Assembly: GCA_905221605.1 (NCBI GenBank)
Contig: CAJNDS010002739.1
Span: 1-64,000, forward strand
Length of the DNA stretch: 64,000 nt
From: Symbiodinium natans
Taxonomy: Eukaryota > Sar > Dinophyceae > Suessiales > Symbiodiniaceae
Direction of reading: 5' to 3'
A model generated the notes under the pieces. It saw only the letters and a program-made list of their open reading frames with translations, searched no databases and had not been told where the DNA came from. The stretch's first letter is position 1; the number at the start of each line of letters is the position of its first letter. Positions 30,613 to 42,900 of this stretch are shown piece by piece. The position numbers and the translations under genes are program-made.

Positions 30613-33600
30613 GCTTTAGCGTGCCAAGAGGCAAGCAGTCACAGACACGGCAAACTTCACCAGGTAAAACCCACGGATCTGGGAAGAAGCTAGCTTGATC
30701 TGCGAGCCACGACCAGGACCTGGCGCGGAAAGGTGTACCCTGGAGTTGTGTGTGGTCATGTGTCCCATCGCTGGAGAAGGCCAACAGGCGGCCGACCCGG
30801 ATCGGGCCGGAACTCGCCCAAGCCATCTCTGCCACGAGGTCGCAGGTTCTGCCGCCTTGAGACATATGGAAATATGGAAACATATGGAAACCTATGGAAA
30901 CCAAGCACCTATCAGCTTGGCCCATGGCAGCGCGTAAGTATTCTCCGTAAGCGAACGGAATCGAAGCTCCTTGTCAGCGCTTGGTGGGGCCTGACAGAAA
31001 CACAAGGCGGGCAACATACCACAACCACGTCTGTGTGTGTGTGTGAAGTGTACAACTCTGGCCTGCGAGCTCTCCATCTCCACGACATCACCGCTACCCC
31101 CCGGGCTAGTCCCAGAAGGAAAGCGAACCGCAGAGCTGTCACCTGGATATACAGCATGACCCAATGCAAAGTGCTCACATCCATACACACATATGTATGG
31201 ACATGCATCCGTACACACACATATATGTACACAGATAGTATACAGCAGCGCACACCCATCACAATCCTCCGCTTCCCTCGCCTGGGGTTCGAGTCGGCTC
31301 CGTGTTGGAGTCCATCAACACGGATCGATGGAAAGAGCTGGAGGCGCTAGGCCGTCACTAGCCCAGGAAGTGCTGAAGTCATGGCATGACTGGAGGACTG
31401 CGGCATACTGTGACTCGGGAGTCGAGGGGGATCAAATGCCAAAACACCAGGAGGACCTGTTTACCACAAATCGCACCTTGAAGAAATTAGCTGAGGCACA
31501 CGGCTGAACAATTTCTTTTAAACACACGTGAGCCGGGCCGGGCGATGTCGGATTGCTGCATGAAGCCATGTCGTGAACCTTCCTGGATTAAGGCTCCGGG
31601 CGAGTGACTTGCCTGCCTTCGAGCTCTTCTGGTCTTGCCTGGGAGGCCAGGAAGCACCAAAACGACGAGCAGCAGCAGCAGCAGCAGCGGTGGCGGCGGC
31701 GGCGGCATGATCAGTGTGATCACTGTCACCACTGGTCTATCCACTAAGACCGAGGGATACATGAACACAGACCTAACATGCCCAGCATGACCGCCTCGGC
31801 CATCGCCTCGGCCAGCGCCTCGGCCGGCACCTCTGTCCGGTGGCATGCCTGGAACTGCCCCCAAGTGATCGAGGAAAAAAACATCCACAAACGTCGAGGA
31901 CAGCTGGCAGCTGGCACAAGAGTGCGGAATGCACGCTTCTTTGTACTAAGCAGCGTGTATTGTACCTCGCTGTGGTTTCGCATGCGAGCTGGAACCACAG
32001 CTTGAAACAAACTGTGTCACTCCCCCAGTGCGACATCTCGCGGTCTAGGTCGAAGGCGCTTCATGATCACGAAGCACTACTGGCCTTCTCCGGCAACATA
32101 GCTCCACCCTGGTAGAGTCTGCGCAAAGATGTCGCGCAGCTTCTCCCATGAGTCTTGTTGCCGCGGGCTCCCTTGGCCAGAGAGGCCCAAAAGCCGCCGT
32201 CTTGTCTTCAAGGAAGCTCGCTTACTCACGCGCCTTGTCCACAACAGCTGGCTGCGACAGTTCTGTCCCAGCCATGCTGGCAAGAAGAAACTTCAAACAC
32301 ATCAGTTGGCTCTGTCCTGGCCAAGGGTGATTGAGAGGCTGTGCAACAATGGGACGGCTCGCCCAATTGTCGCCCAGGTAGCTCCCAACATTAAACAGCT
32401 GCTCACGAAGATGAAGATCATCTTCAGCAACACAAACCCTGCACCATGTAAAGCTTTATTCTATCAATCCCTATAGCCAAAACAAACCTAAATCCCAACA
32501 AAGCGCGGCGGAGTCTCGGCGTCACAGAGCTTCACCATGCGAGGCCAAGGTCTTGCAAGCAAAATTGCGCGCTCGATGGCCCTCGTACCCCGTACACCCC
32601 GGCACGAGGTTTTTTTGACAAAATCTGCATCCTATAGGCAGTTTCAAACCACTATGCGACGGCTTCCAGTGGCGTTGGGAAAACGCAGGCTCGGCAAAGT
32701 GCGGGGTTGAACCCTGCAATTGCTTACGAGGCCTGCGCCTGTCTACACATTGCTCACTGCACGACTAGACATGCAACAGCTGACTTAAGGATAGCAGCAT
32801 CCTGCCACGAGCCAGTGGGCCATCAGAATGTGGCTTCTATGCATGGCAAACGAGGGAGCTTGGCATCTTGACCACCATGCCTCCCCCATGGTACTTTTCA
32901 AAAAAGGGTGCTTTCACCATGTCACCGCAGGAAGGCCAACTCCGATTCAGAAGAAGCCAACACTTGCGGAAAAATGATCGAAACTATAGTTCCATGTCCA
33001 TGGCAAAGGCATGTTCTCCCCACAGTCTCCTGCAACAAGGATCGGGAAATCTTCCTCTATGGCGAAAGGACCCGACAAGAAACTGAAACTGCACCGCAGC
33101 TGTAGAATGGTACCTGTTTGGCTTCTGGGCCACTCGGCCCTGCCGGCAACCACTGGTCAGCCTAAATACGGGACAAGTAACATCCCCAAATGCAGCACAG
33201 CACCACAGAGCAGAAATGATCACTCTTGTGAATCTTGCGGACACCTATACATCCGAATGGCCCTCGGGAATTCCGCACAGCCCGGGGCCGGACACTGTAC
33301 ACTGGCCCAGCACGCTAGCATGGGCCCTTGTTTCTCCTACATTGTCCTACATCTCTCAGCGCTCTCCCGCCGGGAGCCACCAAAGCCTGCACGCGGGACC
33401 TGCGCTCCTCATAGAACGTGTCAGAAGTCCCAGCACTTCCACACCTCGGGCAGAAGATCACAGCACGTTTAAGTCGAAAAACTTGCCGGGCCCGCGAGTC
33501 AAGCAGATCTTGCATCTGACAACTTGCTCACAGACAGGATGCCAGCCCACAGGAAGACGCGTCGGCGGAAGTCCAGAAGAGGAGGCCTGGGTTGCTCAGG
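30613..33600 (-). CDS. Unassigned minus-strand exons including transmembrane segments
   Basis: Minus-strand exon ~32448-32325 reads FVLLKMIFIFVSSCLMLGAT, then WATIGRAVPLLHSLSITL (acceptor TGCAG|GG, GC donor). A second, ~32290-32232, reads KFLLASMAGTELSQPAVVDK with a textbook donor GCGC|GTGAGT. A third, about 32178-32120, reads RQQDSWEKLRDIFAQTLPG. Frame continuity between the last two supports one gene. A candidate further exon near 31860-31760 is EVPAEALAEAMAEAVM. It could be the N-terminal half of the transporter above or a separate gene. No family was recognised. AGC/GGC triplet runs lie at 31660-31705. Confidence 0.35.
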
Positions 33601-33603
33601 GCT

Positions 33604-33680
33604 CTGAATGTCCCTGAAACCCTGAACCTTCAACACCAACTCTTAAGCCCTAAACCCTAAACCCTAAACCCTAAACCCAA
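33604..33680 (-). repeat. CCCTAAA array
   Basis: Degenerate then regular CCCTAAA units (about six), followed by unique sequence. Confidence 0.88.
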
Positions 33681-33818
33681 ACGCTGATCAATCAGTTTTT
33701 GCCAGAATCGGAGTCCTTGCCGCAACTGCGACCTTGTGCCGAGGGACGGCCAGCCTCGCCCATCTGCCTTGAAGCATCCAGGTCTCGCCAGGCCGCCAGC
33801 AAGCCAGACCCTGCGCAG

Positions 33819-33940
33819 ATAGGGGGGTTTTCCGAAAATCGGGGTACCCCTTTTGGGGGGTTCCTGTAACCAGGATTCTAGTATGTTGGGGTATATTGGG
33901 TGCCCCTAGTTTGGGAAATACAGGAAATACCCATATGGCT
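33819..33940. mobile_element. Family B TIR element
   Basis: Left end GATAGGGGGGTTTTCCGAAA, right end GGGAAATACAGGAAATACCC; inner GGGGTACCCC palindrome. Same architecture as the copies at 18540, 23568 and 24250. Confidence 0.6.
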
Positions 33941-34360
33941 TTTGGGGTTTACGGCCGGGTTTCGACTCTTAGTCCCTCTTTCCCTGAGTTTATGAGTATG
34001 GATAGATACCGAGATACCGATATAGAGCTGGATACAGCGTATTAGATGCTAGTCATGGGATCCTTCTTTTGACTCTGATTTTATTCCTCATTTGATCTTG
34101 TGTTCGTTCGTATCCCCTGCTCTGCAGCTGATCTGGGGGACTGTTGTACGCAATTCAAGGGGAAGTGGGGGGGGGACTTCTGAACACCTGTGGCTTGCAT
34201 CTTCAATCTTGGGCCGATGCTGTAATGCATGCTCGTGGGACAGTGGGGGGGCTTCTTCTTCGAACGACGCCGACACCCGGAGACGATTTGTGCAGCCAGC
34301 TTGCGGCTGTCGAAGATCAGGCTCTGGAGCGATGCATTGAAGGCCTGGGTGCTTAATGGT

Positions 34361-34392
34361 ACTCCCAGACTGCCCACCGGCAGTCTGGGAGT
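34361..34392. other. Perfect 14-bp stem with 4-nt loop
   Basis: ACTCCCAGACTGCC, loop CACC, then the exact inverse complement GGCAGTCTGGGAGT. No T run follows, so it is not a Pol III terminator. It lies between genes. Confidence 0.9.
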
Positions 34393-34959
34393 CGTGCTGC
34401 CGGCTTGTGACAGGTCCTACACATCCAGCTAAGGCACATCTGTGTCTGGAATTTTTTCCAGGATGTGTACCACCTTGACACACCGACATGGATGCACATC
34501 TGCCATTCACTCGTGCGCCAAAAAGAAGAACCGAAACACAGGTACTTCGTTCATCAAGGTCACGTCCTCTGCGCGAGAAGCCTGCCACGAGACGACATGC
34601 ACGTAACAGGCAAGCTGACACATGAACACAGGATGACGTAGTTCGACAAAGACACCCCTGCTTGCCCTGCACCTCCATCTCCCGGACGTCGAGATCCCGC
34701 AGCTTGGCTCCGGTGCGTACAAGGCCTTCCTGCCACTTAGGATTGTGGGGCCACTGATGCGAAAGTCGTTCGCTACACCTTGCCCATGCAAGCCCGAAAG
34801 TGCAGATTCATAACATCTCTGTTCGGCAACTGTTCGTCCTTGTCACGTAGCTTGAGATGCGTCCGGATTCCCAACTTGCTGGCCTACCGCTCCAAGTCCA
34901 AAACTGGACTGGAAATGCCCACTCAAGCCCAAGCAGTTGGTTGCAAGTGTATTGCTATT

Positions 34960-35380
34960 CTCATCATCAATATTCTCACTAGTATCATTTTTATCATTAT
35001 TCTCACTATTATCAGTATTCTCATGACTATCAGTACTGTCACGTATTCTCATTATGATCACTTCTGTTCCTTAACATTATTAGCATTGTTTATTATTATT
35101 ATCACTATTATCATTATTGTCATTATTATCATTATTATCTTTATTATCCTTATTATCCTTATTATCATTATGATCACTTTTATCATTTTTATCATTTTTA
35201 TCGTTTTTATCATTTTTATCATTTTTATCCTTTTTATCATTAATATTCTTATTATCATTTTTATCATTATTATCAATATTATCATTATTATCATTATTAT
35301 CAATATTGTCATTATTATCATTATCATCATTATTATCATTATTATCAATATTATCATTATTATCATTATTATCATCCATA
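34960..35380 (+). repeat. (ATTATC)n / (ATC)n microsatellite
   Basis: About 420 bp of ATT and ATC triplets in shifting phase (TTATCATTATTATC, TTTTATCATTTTTATC). Isoleucine- and Asn/Asp-rich frames across it are artefacts. Confidence 0.97.
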
Positions 35381-35468
35381 GTAGGCTTTGTCACAGGAAC
35401 GCTCAAAACCCTATAGCCTATCATCCATAGTAGGCTTTGTCACAGGAACGCTCAAAACCCTATAGCCT
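35371..35468. repeat. 49-bp perfect tandem duplication
   Basis: The unit beginning ATCATCCATAGTAGGCTTTG at 35371 is repeated exactly at 35420. The second copy runs into a CCCTAAA array (35457-35512). Confidence 0.97.
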
Positions 35469-35680
35469 AAACCCTACAAACCCTAAACCCGAAACCCTAG
35501 ACCCTACACCCTCAACCCTGGTGCCTGGGCGATCTCGGCCTGCAGCGCTGAAAGCTGTCTCGTGTCAACCGCCAAAGCGAGTCCGAAACGCTCGGGCAAC
35601 TAGCGTTAGCTGGGATGTTCCCCCTTAGACGAACGGTCCATTTTAGGATTTAGGGTTTAGGGTTTAGGGTTTAGGGTTTT
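35457..35680. repeat. CCCTAAA then TTTAGGG tracts
   Basis: CCCTAAA units at 35457-35512 and TTTAGGG units at 35640-35680, opposed, with a family A terminus (TGGGATGTTCCCCCTTA) at 35609 between them. Confidence 0.88.
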
Positions 35681-35917
35681 TCCCCTCCTGCACAGCTGGA
35701 GCGAATCCGCATCGCAGGGCGATTTCGAGTCCGGCTGGTTTCGCTGGTGGCTCATGGGTGTCATCGTTTAGGGTTTATTGTTTAGGGTTTATGGCCTGAA
35801 TAGGAATTATAATAGGGGGTACTAGAATCCCTATTCATGACTGCTAGCATAAGGGGGAACTTCCCAACCCCCTAGTATAATCCGATTAAGGACTGTAGTA
35901 TAAGGGGGGACATCCCA
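35609..35917. mobile_element. Family A element(s), one copy interrupted by TTTAGGG DNA
   Basis: Left terminus TGGGATGTTCCCCCTTA at 35609-35625 and right terminus GTATAAGGGGGGACATCCCA ending near 35917, with another right-type end (AAGGGGGAACTTCCCAA) at 35857. Between them lie TTTAGGG units at 35640-35680 and 35768-35790. This reads as nested or fused copies, or as one copy opened by heptamer insertion. Confidence 0.5.
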
Positions 35918-36909
35918 AAACAGTAGCTATAAGGAATGCAGCATGAGGCATCATCTGGCTGGCCAGGTCAGAACACATTCATTATAGCTGAGCTTCCATA
36001 CACCATGCTCGGCCAAACACGCCGAACTCGGCATCCACAGCCACCACTTGGCAGAAGTTCGGATCCTGCTGCATCTGCTATGAGTCGTGTACAGGGAGCC
36101 CTATATAAACCCCACATACCTTCAAGCCCTTCTTGCCCTCTGTATTGCGGCGAGGTCGCCCGGGCAGCCAGAAACGCCATCATTTCATCAAATTTGTTCA
36201 TCTCCTGGGCTTCGAATCACGAAACCGCCTGCTGTCTGCAGTGTGCAGCCCTAGTGCCGATCCCTGTACGCACAATGACTGGTGTTCCATGGCTGGTCAA
36301 GAATCACACTCGTCACCTTCGTAGTACCTTGGCACACCGAGCGCTGCAAGCCGCACGGATGCAGGGAAGCAAGCAAGCAATCATGCACCGCATGTGCAAA
36401 GCAGCGCTGTTTCTTGGCCGGCTGATGCAGACTTGCTTTGGTTCTGAGGTGTACAAACTTTCATACAACTCCTCAGAAGTAGCCAGCCGCAAGTAGTATT
36501 GCAATGTTAAGGCAGAAATATCAACATCGTAATCGTCAACCTGGTGCACAAGCGGTACTCAGAGTTCTTCTGGGACTGTACTGTCATCCATGTGTATTGA
36601 GCTTATTGAATCGTCCTTCATGATGCGCCTTTTGCGCTTCTTTTGCCCACTGGCGTTGAAAGCCCTGCGGGAAGGCGAAAATCACTGCACCTGAGCACCA
36701 GTGGTCGCAGATTCGCCACTTGCCTCGGTATCCCAAGTCTTCGCGGCTGTGCGACGCTGAGTCGGGGCGCAGTAAGAGCAGCAGTGCGGACATGGCTCTG
36801 CAGCCATGAAAATCGGTAGCTGCCCTTCCTGCAACAACATGCCAGCAAGATTTTTGCAAGACCTACAAGAACCCACTCAGGATGAGGTCCTCCAAGGGAG
36901 TGACCACGG
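35918..36909. other. No gene recognised downstream of Lon
   Basis: Frames on both strands lack recognisable motifs. The stretch must contain the 3' untranslated region of the Lon gene. Confidence 0.4.
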
Positions 36910-39900
36910 TCACCACTTCGCTGCCCCTGGAACCGCATGGCATCGGCGCGCCAGTGTCCTAGCACAGGCCAGTTTCAGTTGGTTACGGCTCTGCGGGGCG
37001 GCTGTCATCCGCCCGTCCTCGAAAGCAAGCCGGTACACGTCGTCGTAGTGGTCGACGAAGTGGGCCGTGAGGCCTCTGGACTTGGTAGTAACATGTAGTA
37101 GCAGAATGTACCATACGGTTGGTGCATGCAGCATCGTGACGTGACGGTTGAAGACATGTCATATCCAGCCTGCTCGCAGGTAGGGCTTCAGTTCTAAATA
37201 ATCTGCCTGGCCCGTTCAAAGGCTGAGGCTAATCAGAAGTTTTTTCGACTCATGCACGCAACCAGCTTCTGCATGCAATCACAACGCCTGGTTGGACATG
37301 GGTAGGACCAGCATGTCAACATTCTCTCTTCTGGCAGCCAGCGTCTTCCTCAGCGGTCTCATCGACAGGCCACATGAACAGAATGGGAGTGCAAAGAGCA
37401 GGCTACAAATTGGCGCAGACTCGCGTGCCCGGGTCTTCATCCCTGACCGCTCGGGCTACACTCTCAGTGTGCCCCAGAGATGCCAGGAGTCTCTTTGATA
37501 CCGCCGACTCGAAGCACCTTGCCTGTCAATGTGACCTGCATGTAGGTTCCGACACTCACACTTGCAGTTTGCAGGGTTCATAGTGGTGCGGCCTAGTCCA
37601 GTCGCGAACCTGCACTGCCAGACTAGCTACTTCTAGCACAAAGACACGACCCCCTTTCAAGGTCTCTTGTGGGATTGGGCAAATTGGGCAGCCATAAAAC
37701 AACTTTGCATACAGTAGGCAGCAAAGGAAACAACACCTGCCTCGCCAGTCATGGCCATGTCTCGCTTGACTGGCCGATCAAGGGCCATGCTGAGCCTAGG
37801 TGCAAAACAGAACACGCAGGAGCACGATACTGCGCCAAAATTGCCTCACAGCCCGTCTGCGTGCCGGCACGGACTCCTGCTGACTGAGCCAAGTAGCAAA
37901 GCCGATGTCATTGTTACTCCGGCAGATGGTCCATCCTCACAATTCCACGGGCACGGCAAACAATTCGACAAAACCAAAGACATCGTGCCAACAAATGCTC
38001 CTTTGGAGTGGCACCCTCTGGCATGTTCATGTGGATATGTGCCTGTCAGGTTGCGAATGCAGGCATGCGATGGCAGAGGCCATAGAGACCCATCAAACCA
38101 GCAAGGGCACGTGGTCTAGGAACTCGTTCTTTGGTTCAAGCTCACGCAGGAAGATTCGTGCGTAGGTGAGCGCGATCTCGCTTGATTCGCCCATCACCTT
38201 CCCAAGAGCGCGGGCAATCACGCGAACATTGTGAACATACAAAATCCATAGAAAGTCTCTCGCGTCATGTCGCTGTGCTACACGAACATCATGCTGGATT
38301 TCACATAACCTTTCTGCACAAGATGGGCCTTTCCTAGCTTTCCTGTCACCTTCATGCGCGGTCCCGCATTCCGCGGCCGCGGGCTCTTGGAGCTCGATGA
38401 AGGCCTTGGACCGCTTGGATTTCGTTTGGACAGAAATATTTGTGTTCCCTCGAAGTTTGGCAAAAGGTCCTGTTAGAGCTGTGTCGCCTTCTCTTGCACA
38501 CGTAGACTATTCGTTCATGATCCCAACATGTCCCTGGCAGCAGCAAGGCACGGAAGACTTCATGTAAAACCCTCTCATCCACGGACGTCCTCGAAGAATT
38601 CCGAAGTCTTCGGAAAATCATTATAATGTGTTTTCAACATGGCATCATAACAAAAAAGGTTTCTGGCATCAATCCTAAACTCAGCTACCTTCATGACCTT
38701 GAGGTTTCAGATCCGATACAGCCTATTCTCAGCTGCCGTTGTGCGATTGGGCTCGACCTTCTTCGTTTCTGTAGAGCTGAGCATGGAGCAACTGGATCTG
38801 TAAGACGTCGAGCTGCGTATCGCTAGTGTCACTACTGCCGTCAGCCGATGCTGTAGCGTCCAGAGACAGCGTTGCATCTGTCATCGTTTCCTAAGCTTGC
38901 ACACAAGGGTCACTTCGCACAAGGCCAGAAAAAAGCTTGAGACATCTCATGGTGCAAGTCTGTAAATCCGAGCCACATTGCTGGCAGGCACGCGGCCGCG
39001 TGCCTGCAGGAACATTCATGGGGAGCTTCTCCAATCAGGCGTCATGCTAAAGAATTCCTAAAAGAATTGAAACTCCAAGTGCGGACACATCCACTAAGCT
39101 CTGAGGAAGCTCTTTGTAACTTGCCAGCCTCCACAAAAAGCGTCTGCCCCCCCAAGGCCGTCCAGGCCAAACCCATAGCCACACCGCTGGGGGCCTCCTG
39201 GAAAAGCCTCGGATAGCGCAGCTGAATGGGACAACTGCACACCGACTGCAGTGCTAAAGGCTAAAGCTGCTAAAGGTCATCGCCTGGGGCACTCCTAGCC
39301 CAGCATCCAGGCAGAAGTGAAGCGTTCATCATTTTAGGGGCCACTTACCCTGAGAATAATTGCAAGCTGTTCAGCTTTACATCTCACACGTTCGAGAGAA
39401 GGCACCGCTCCGAAGAGTGGGGCGGTTGACCTCTCGCTTGTGCAGAGAAGTCCACGCGCATCTCCCCGCTAATTTATGTTCCTCCGGCGATCGATCAAAA
39501 ATGTCAAGAACCCCAGCGCCTACAAATTTTCGCAGGTTGTCGGTGGAGATGATGGAGCGCTCGCGCGCTTCTTGCTCCACACGAACGAGGCTTAAAGCCA
39601 CTTTCCTTAAAAGGCACAAACTCTGCCAGCGGCCACCACCTCATAGTCGTGATCATGCCCACACGAGTCCGAGCAGCCGAGTGATCTTTTCTAAGAGCTT
39701 GCGCAGCTCGCGCACGCCAGCTTCCCGCGCGTAGTCGCGGATGAGTTCTGCAAGGGCCTCTGATACGCACTAGGCAACATCATGCCATGGCAAGAAGCTT
39801 CGAAGCCTGCCTCCGGCTGTAGCTCGAGAAGCTCTTGCGGAACACCGTTTGTGGCCTCAGGAGCTTTAGGGCGCAAGCTGGCGAAACCGTTCAAACCTCC

Positions 39901-42900
39901 GAAGCAAGCTGAAGAACTCTTGCCGGTGGCCATAAGCACTGCCATGAAAGGACCGAGATGCAATTGTCTGCGGGATTAGGTACTGATTGGCTATCGCCAA
40001 CTTCTCCTCATAGACGTAGCCAGCCAGTCTGATGACCTCCATACCTCGTTTCCCAAAACAACGTGCACAAACAGTGGCTTGACATGGGGGCAAGCAGCAC
40101 AACGCACGTCTCGTGCAGGCATGATGCGATCTAGAAGAGGTCCTTCAAGGAGGGGCTGGAACCATCCCAAAAAAAACTGGGAGCAAGTGTATGTGTGGGC
40201 ATGGATCGACACAACTCTCCTGGAATTGTATCGGTAACATTTGCAGTGCAAATAAAAAGCACCTTCGAGAGGTCTATGGGCACATCCTTGGCTCAGGCGA
40301 GGATGATCACAAATCAACAACATGGTGAGCAGGCAGAAAGCTCGTCTTACACAAGGCATCCGAGCAGCCAGGTACAAGTCTCTGAAAGCAGAATTCTGCT
40401 CGGGATCGAGAACCTCCAGTAGGGCTGACGAAGGATCCCCACCTGCAACACGAGGCGCTGTGAAAAACGCTTGCAACCCTAAACCATCTAAACCCTACAC
40501 CCCAAACCCTAAACCCTAAACCCTAAACCCTAAACCGCTAGGGGTCAGGCGGAAGTCACGGCCAAGCTTGTCGACTTCATCCACAAGGATGACGGGATTG
40601 GAAACTTGCCTGAGCGTATTCGGCTTAACTGCAACCGCACGCCCCAGCACCACAAATCGCAAACGTCGTACAGCCTCAAGCCGCGAAACTGCAACATCCG
40701 AGGTCACTCCCCCCCCCTCCCAAGCTGGAGGGAGCTAAAGTATGAAGTGCCAAAAAAAACTTTTGAAACATGCCCGCCTGCGCAGCTCCTGCCTAGACTG
40801 TCCAAGCTGATATGGCAAGGGGCTTGATCTTCAAAGCTTGTATGATCTTGCCCGGCATCGCACCAACATAGGTTCGACGATGCCCGCGAATCTCGGACAC
40901 GTCATGCAAGCCACCAACCGAGAAGCGGAAGAACTGCCTGGCAGGGCCCAAGTGTGTTGGAGGCTTGCCAACTTAAGCACATGCCCCTCCTGCCCCTCCT
41001 GCCCCTCCCCTCTGCCTGTCCAATGCCCTCGCAATGCTTTTGCCGATCGACGTCTTGCCAACACCCGGTGGTCCGACCAAGCACATGATCTTTCCATGCA
41101 CGGAGCCTGTCCGGTCTGCTTTTCGAATCTCGCGAAAAAGCAAAGCAAAACCTTGCGCCTTTGAGGAAGCTCACTGCCATGTGCTCCAGGATCCGCTCTT
41201 TGACATCCTGTAAACTTGGCCGCCTAGGCGCCTCATGGCATGTACTTTCATGCTATGCAGACCGTCCTCCAGGCTGTAGTGGTCCTGAGCCATCACAGAG
41301 ACTCACACATGTCACATGCAAGGAAATAGAACACCGCCCTGTCCTCATTCAGGATTTGTTCAGCCTTTTCGATGTCCGTGTTGTCCTGCTACATGCATGC
41401 GCACATTGCTTAATTACATGTCGTCCTGGACATCCATCTTCTTGTGCTGTGCATCTGCTGAATGGCAAAAGCCTCGCTGAACTTACCCCACGGAAGAGCA
41501 GTGAGCCATTCGAGGTATGTACGGCAAACCTCGCGTTGTGCTCGCAAAGAGCAGCAAACTCTGCGGCACCCGAAGTGTGGGTTGGATCAAACATCCATCG
41601 AGGCCGAGCAGCATTAAACTCTGCGGACTGCGGCTCAAGGGTGCCGAGCTTGCTTAGCTCCTCGAGCGGGGGTACGGGAGGGGGGGGGGGGAATGCTTCG
41701 GAGTCGCTTCAGGGCTTAATTCGGGTTTGCAGCAGAGACTGTTCAGGGTTTGGGGGGTGGCAGGTACAGGGCTTCCTGGTCCATCACCTTGGCGGCCTCC
41801 TCAGGGATCTTGTCACCCAAGTTCTTGATACACTCCTGCCATGAAGTCAAGCTTCGTGCACGCCACGCTTCAAGATGGGTTGTCACATGTTGTCACCGAA
41901 GCAATCCGCAGGCCTTAAACGCAGCAATGATGGATTGCTTGTCATCCCGTTCTAGGTTCAACTCCCGCTTGATGTAGCGGAGCTGCTGCATGAGGATGAA
42001 CTTCCTGAGCTCACTCTAGAAGACGCCCAGAAGATGCCCAGGAGCCATTGAGGAGCAGGTTTCTGCCTCAACACTTGGCTACCTTACGGAGCTGCCTGTT
42101 GTCATGGCATATCCAAGCAACTTGTTCTCTTTCGCAAACTTGTCTTCGATCTGCGTTCGGAACCTCACTGAAGCAAAAAAGTGCAGCTCAACATCGAGTG
42201 TGGCTTGGCAAGAAGCACATCATGAGACAGGTGACAAGAGCTATCTGCAGCACTCGGCCCCTCAGGCCCTGGCTGGCTTTGCAAACGCGTGCTCTCCAGG
42301 TCCTGACAGCATGGCTCTGTGTGCAGACTGTTGGCTCTGGGCACGGCGAGTCACGCAGAATCTGGTGCTTGGAGTGGCTAACAGGCACTGTTCACCTTCT
42401 TCAGAATCAGCAGCACCTTACGCAGCCTCTCTGTGGGGTCCTGCGGCAGTTGGGGCATGCGGACGGATCTTGTTTACGAGACGCCCAGCCAACTGCCAAG
42501 GCCGACGAGCCCGACCTCGCATGTCAAGACATCTTGGAGGTCTTGCCGCGGCGCGCTGGACATGCCCGCGGCCTGGGTGGCCCGAGGGCGCTTCGCCAAC
42601 TTGCCCAGCTATGCCCAGCTATGCCCAGCGATGCCCAGCGATGCCCAGCTGGTTTGACTCGTGCTTTTTCCCGCTGAGCGGCTAGGTCGGCCAGCTTGAG
42701 GGGGTCATCTAAGCTGTAGTACCTGAGCTGGGTGGCCCTGAAACGCGGCAGCTCTGATCCGACTCCAAGCCAGCAGCGTGAAAGCGACCTCTGCATCGAC
42801 ATGGCCATGTCCGTCGGGATGCTTGATGACCTGCTCAAACTGGTCCTTGTTCACAAAACTCATCTTCAGCAGCTCCTCACCCAGCACACCATGGCAAAGC

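Noticed and set aside
34960..35380. Long Ile-rich membrane protein ORF
   Set aside because: Translation of an ATT/ATC microsatellite.
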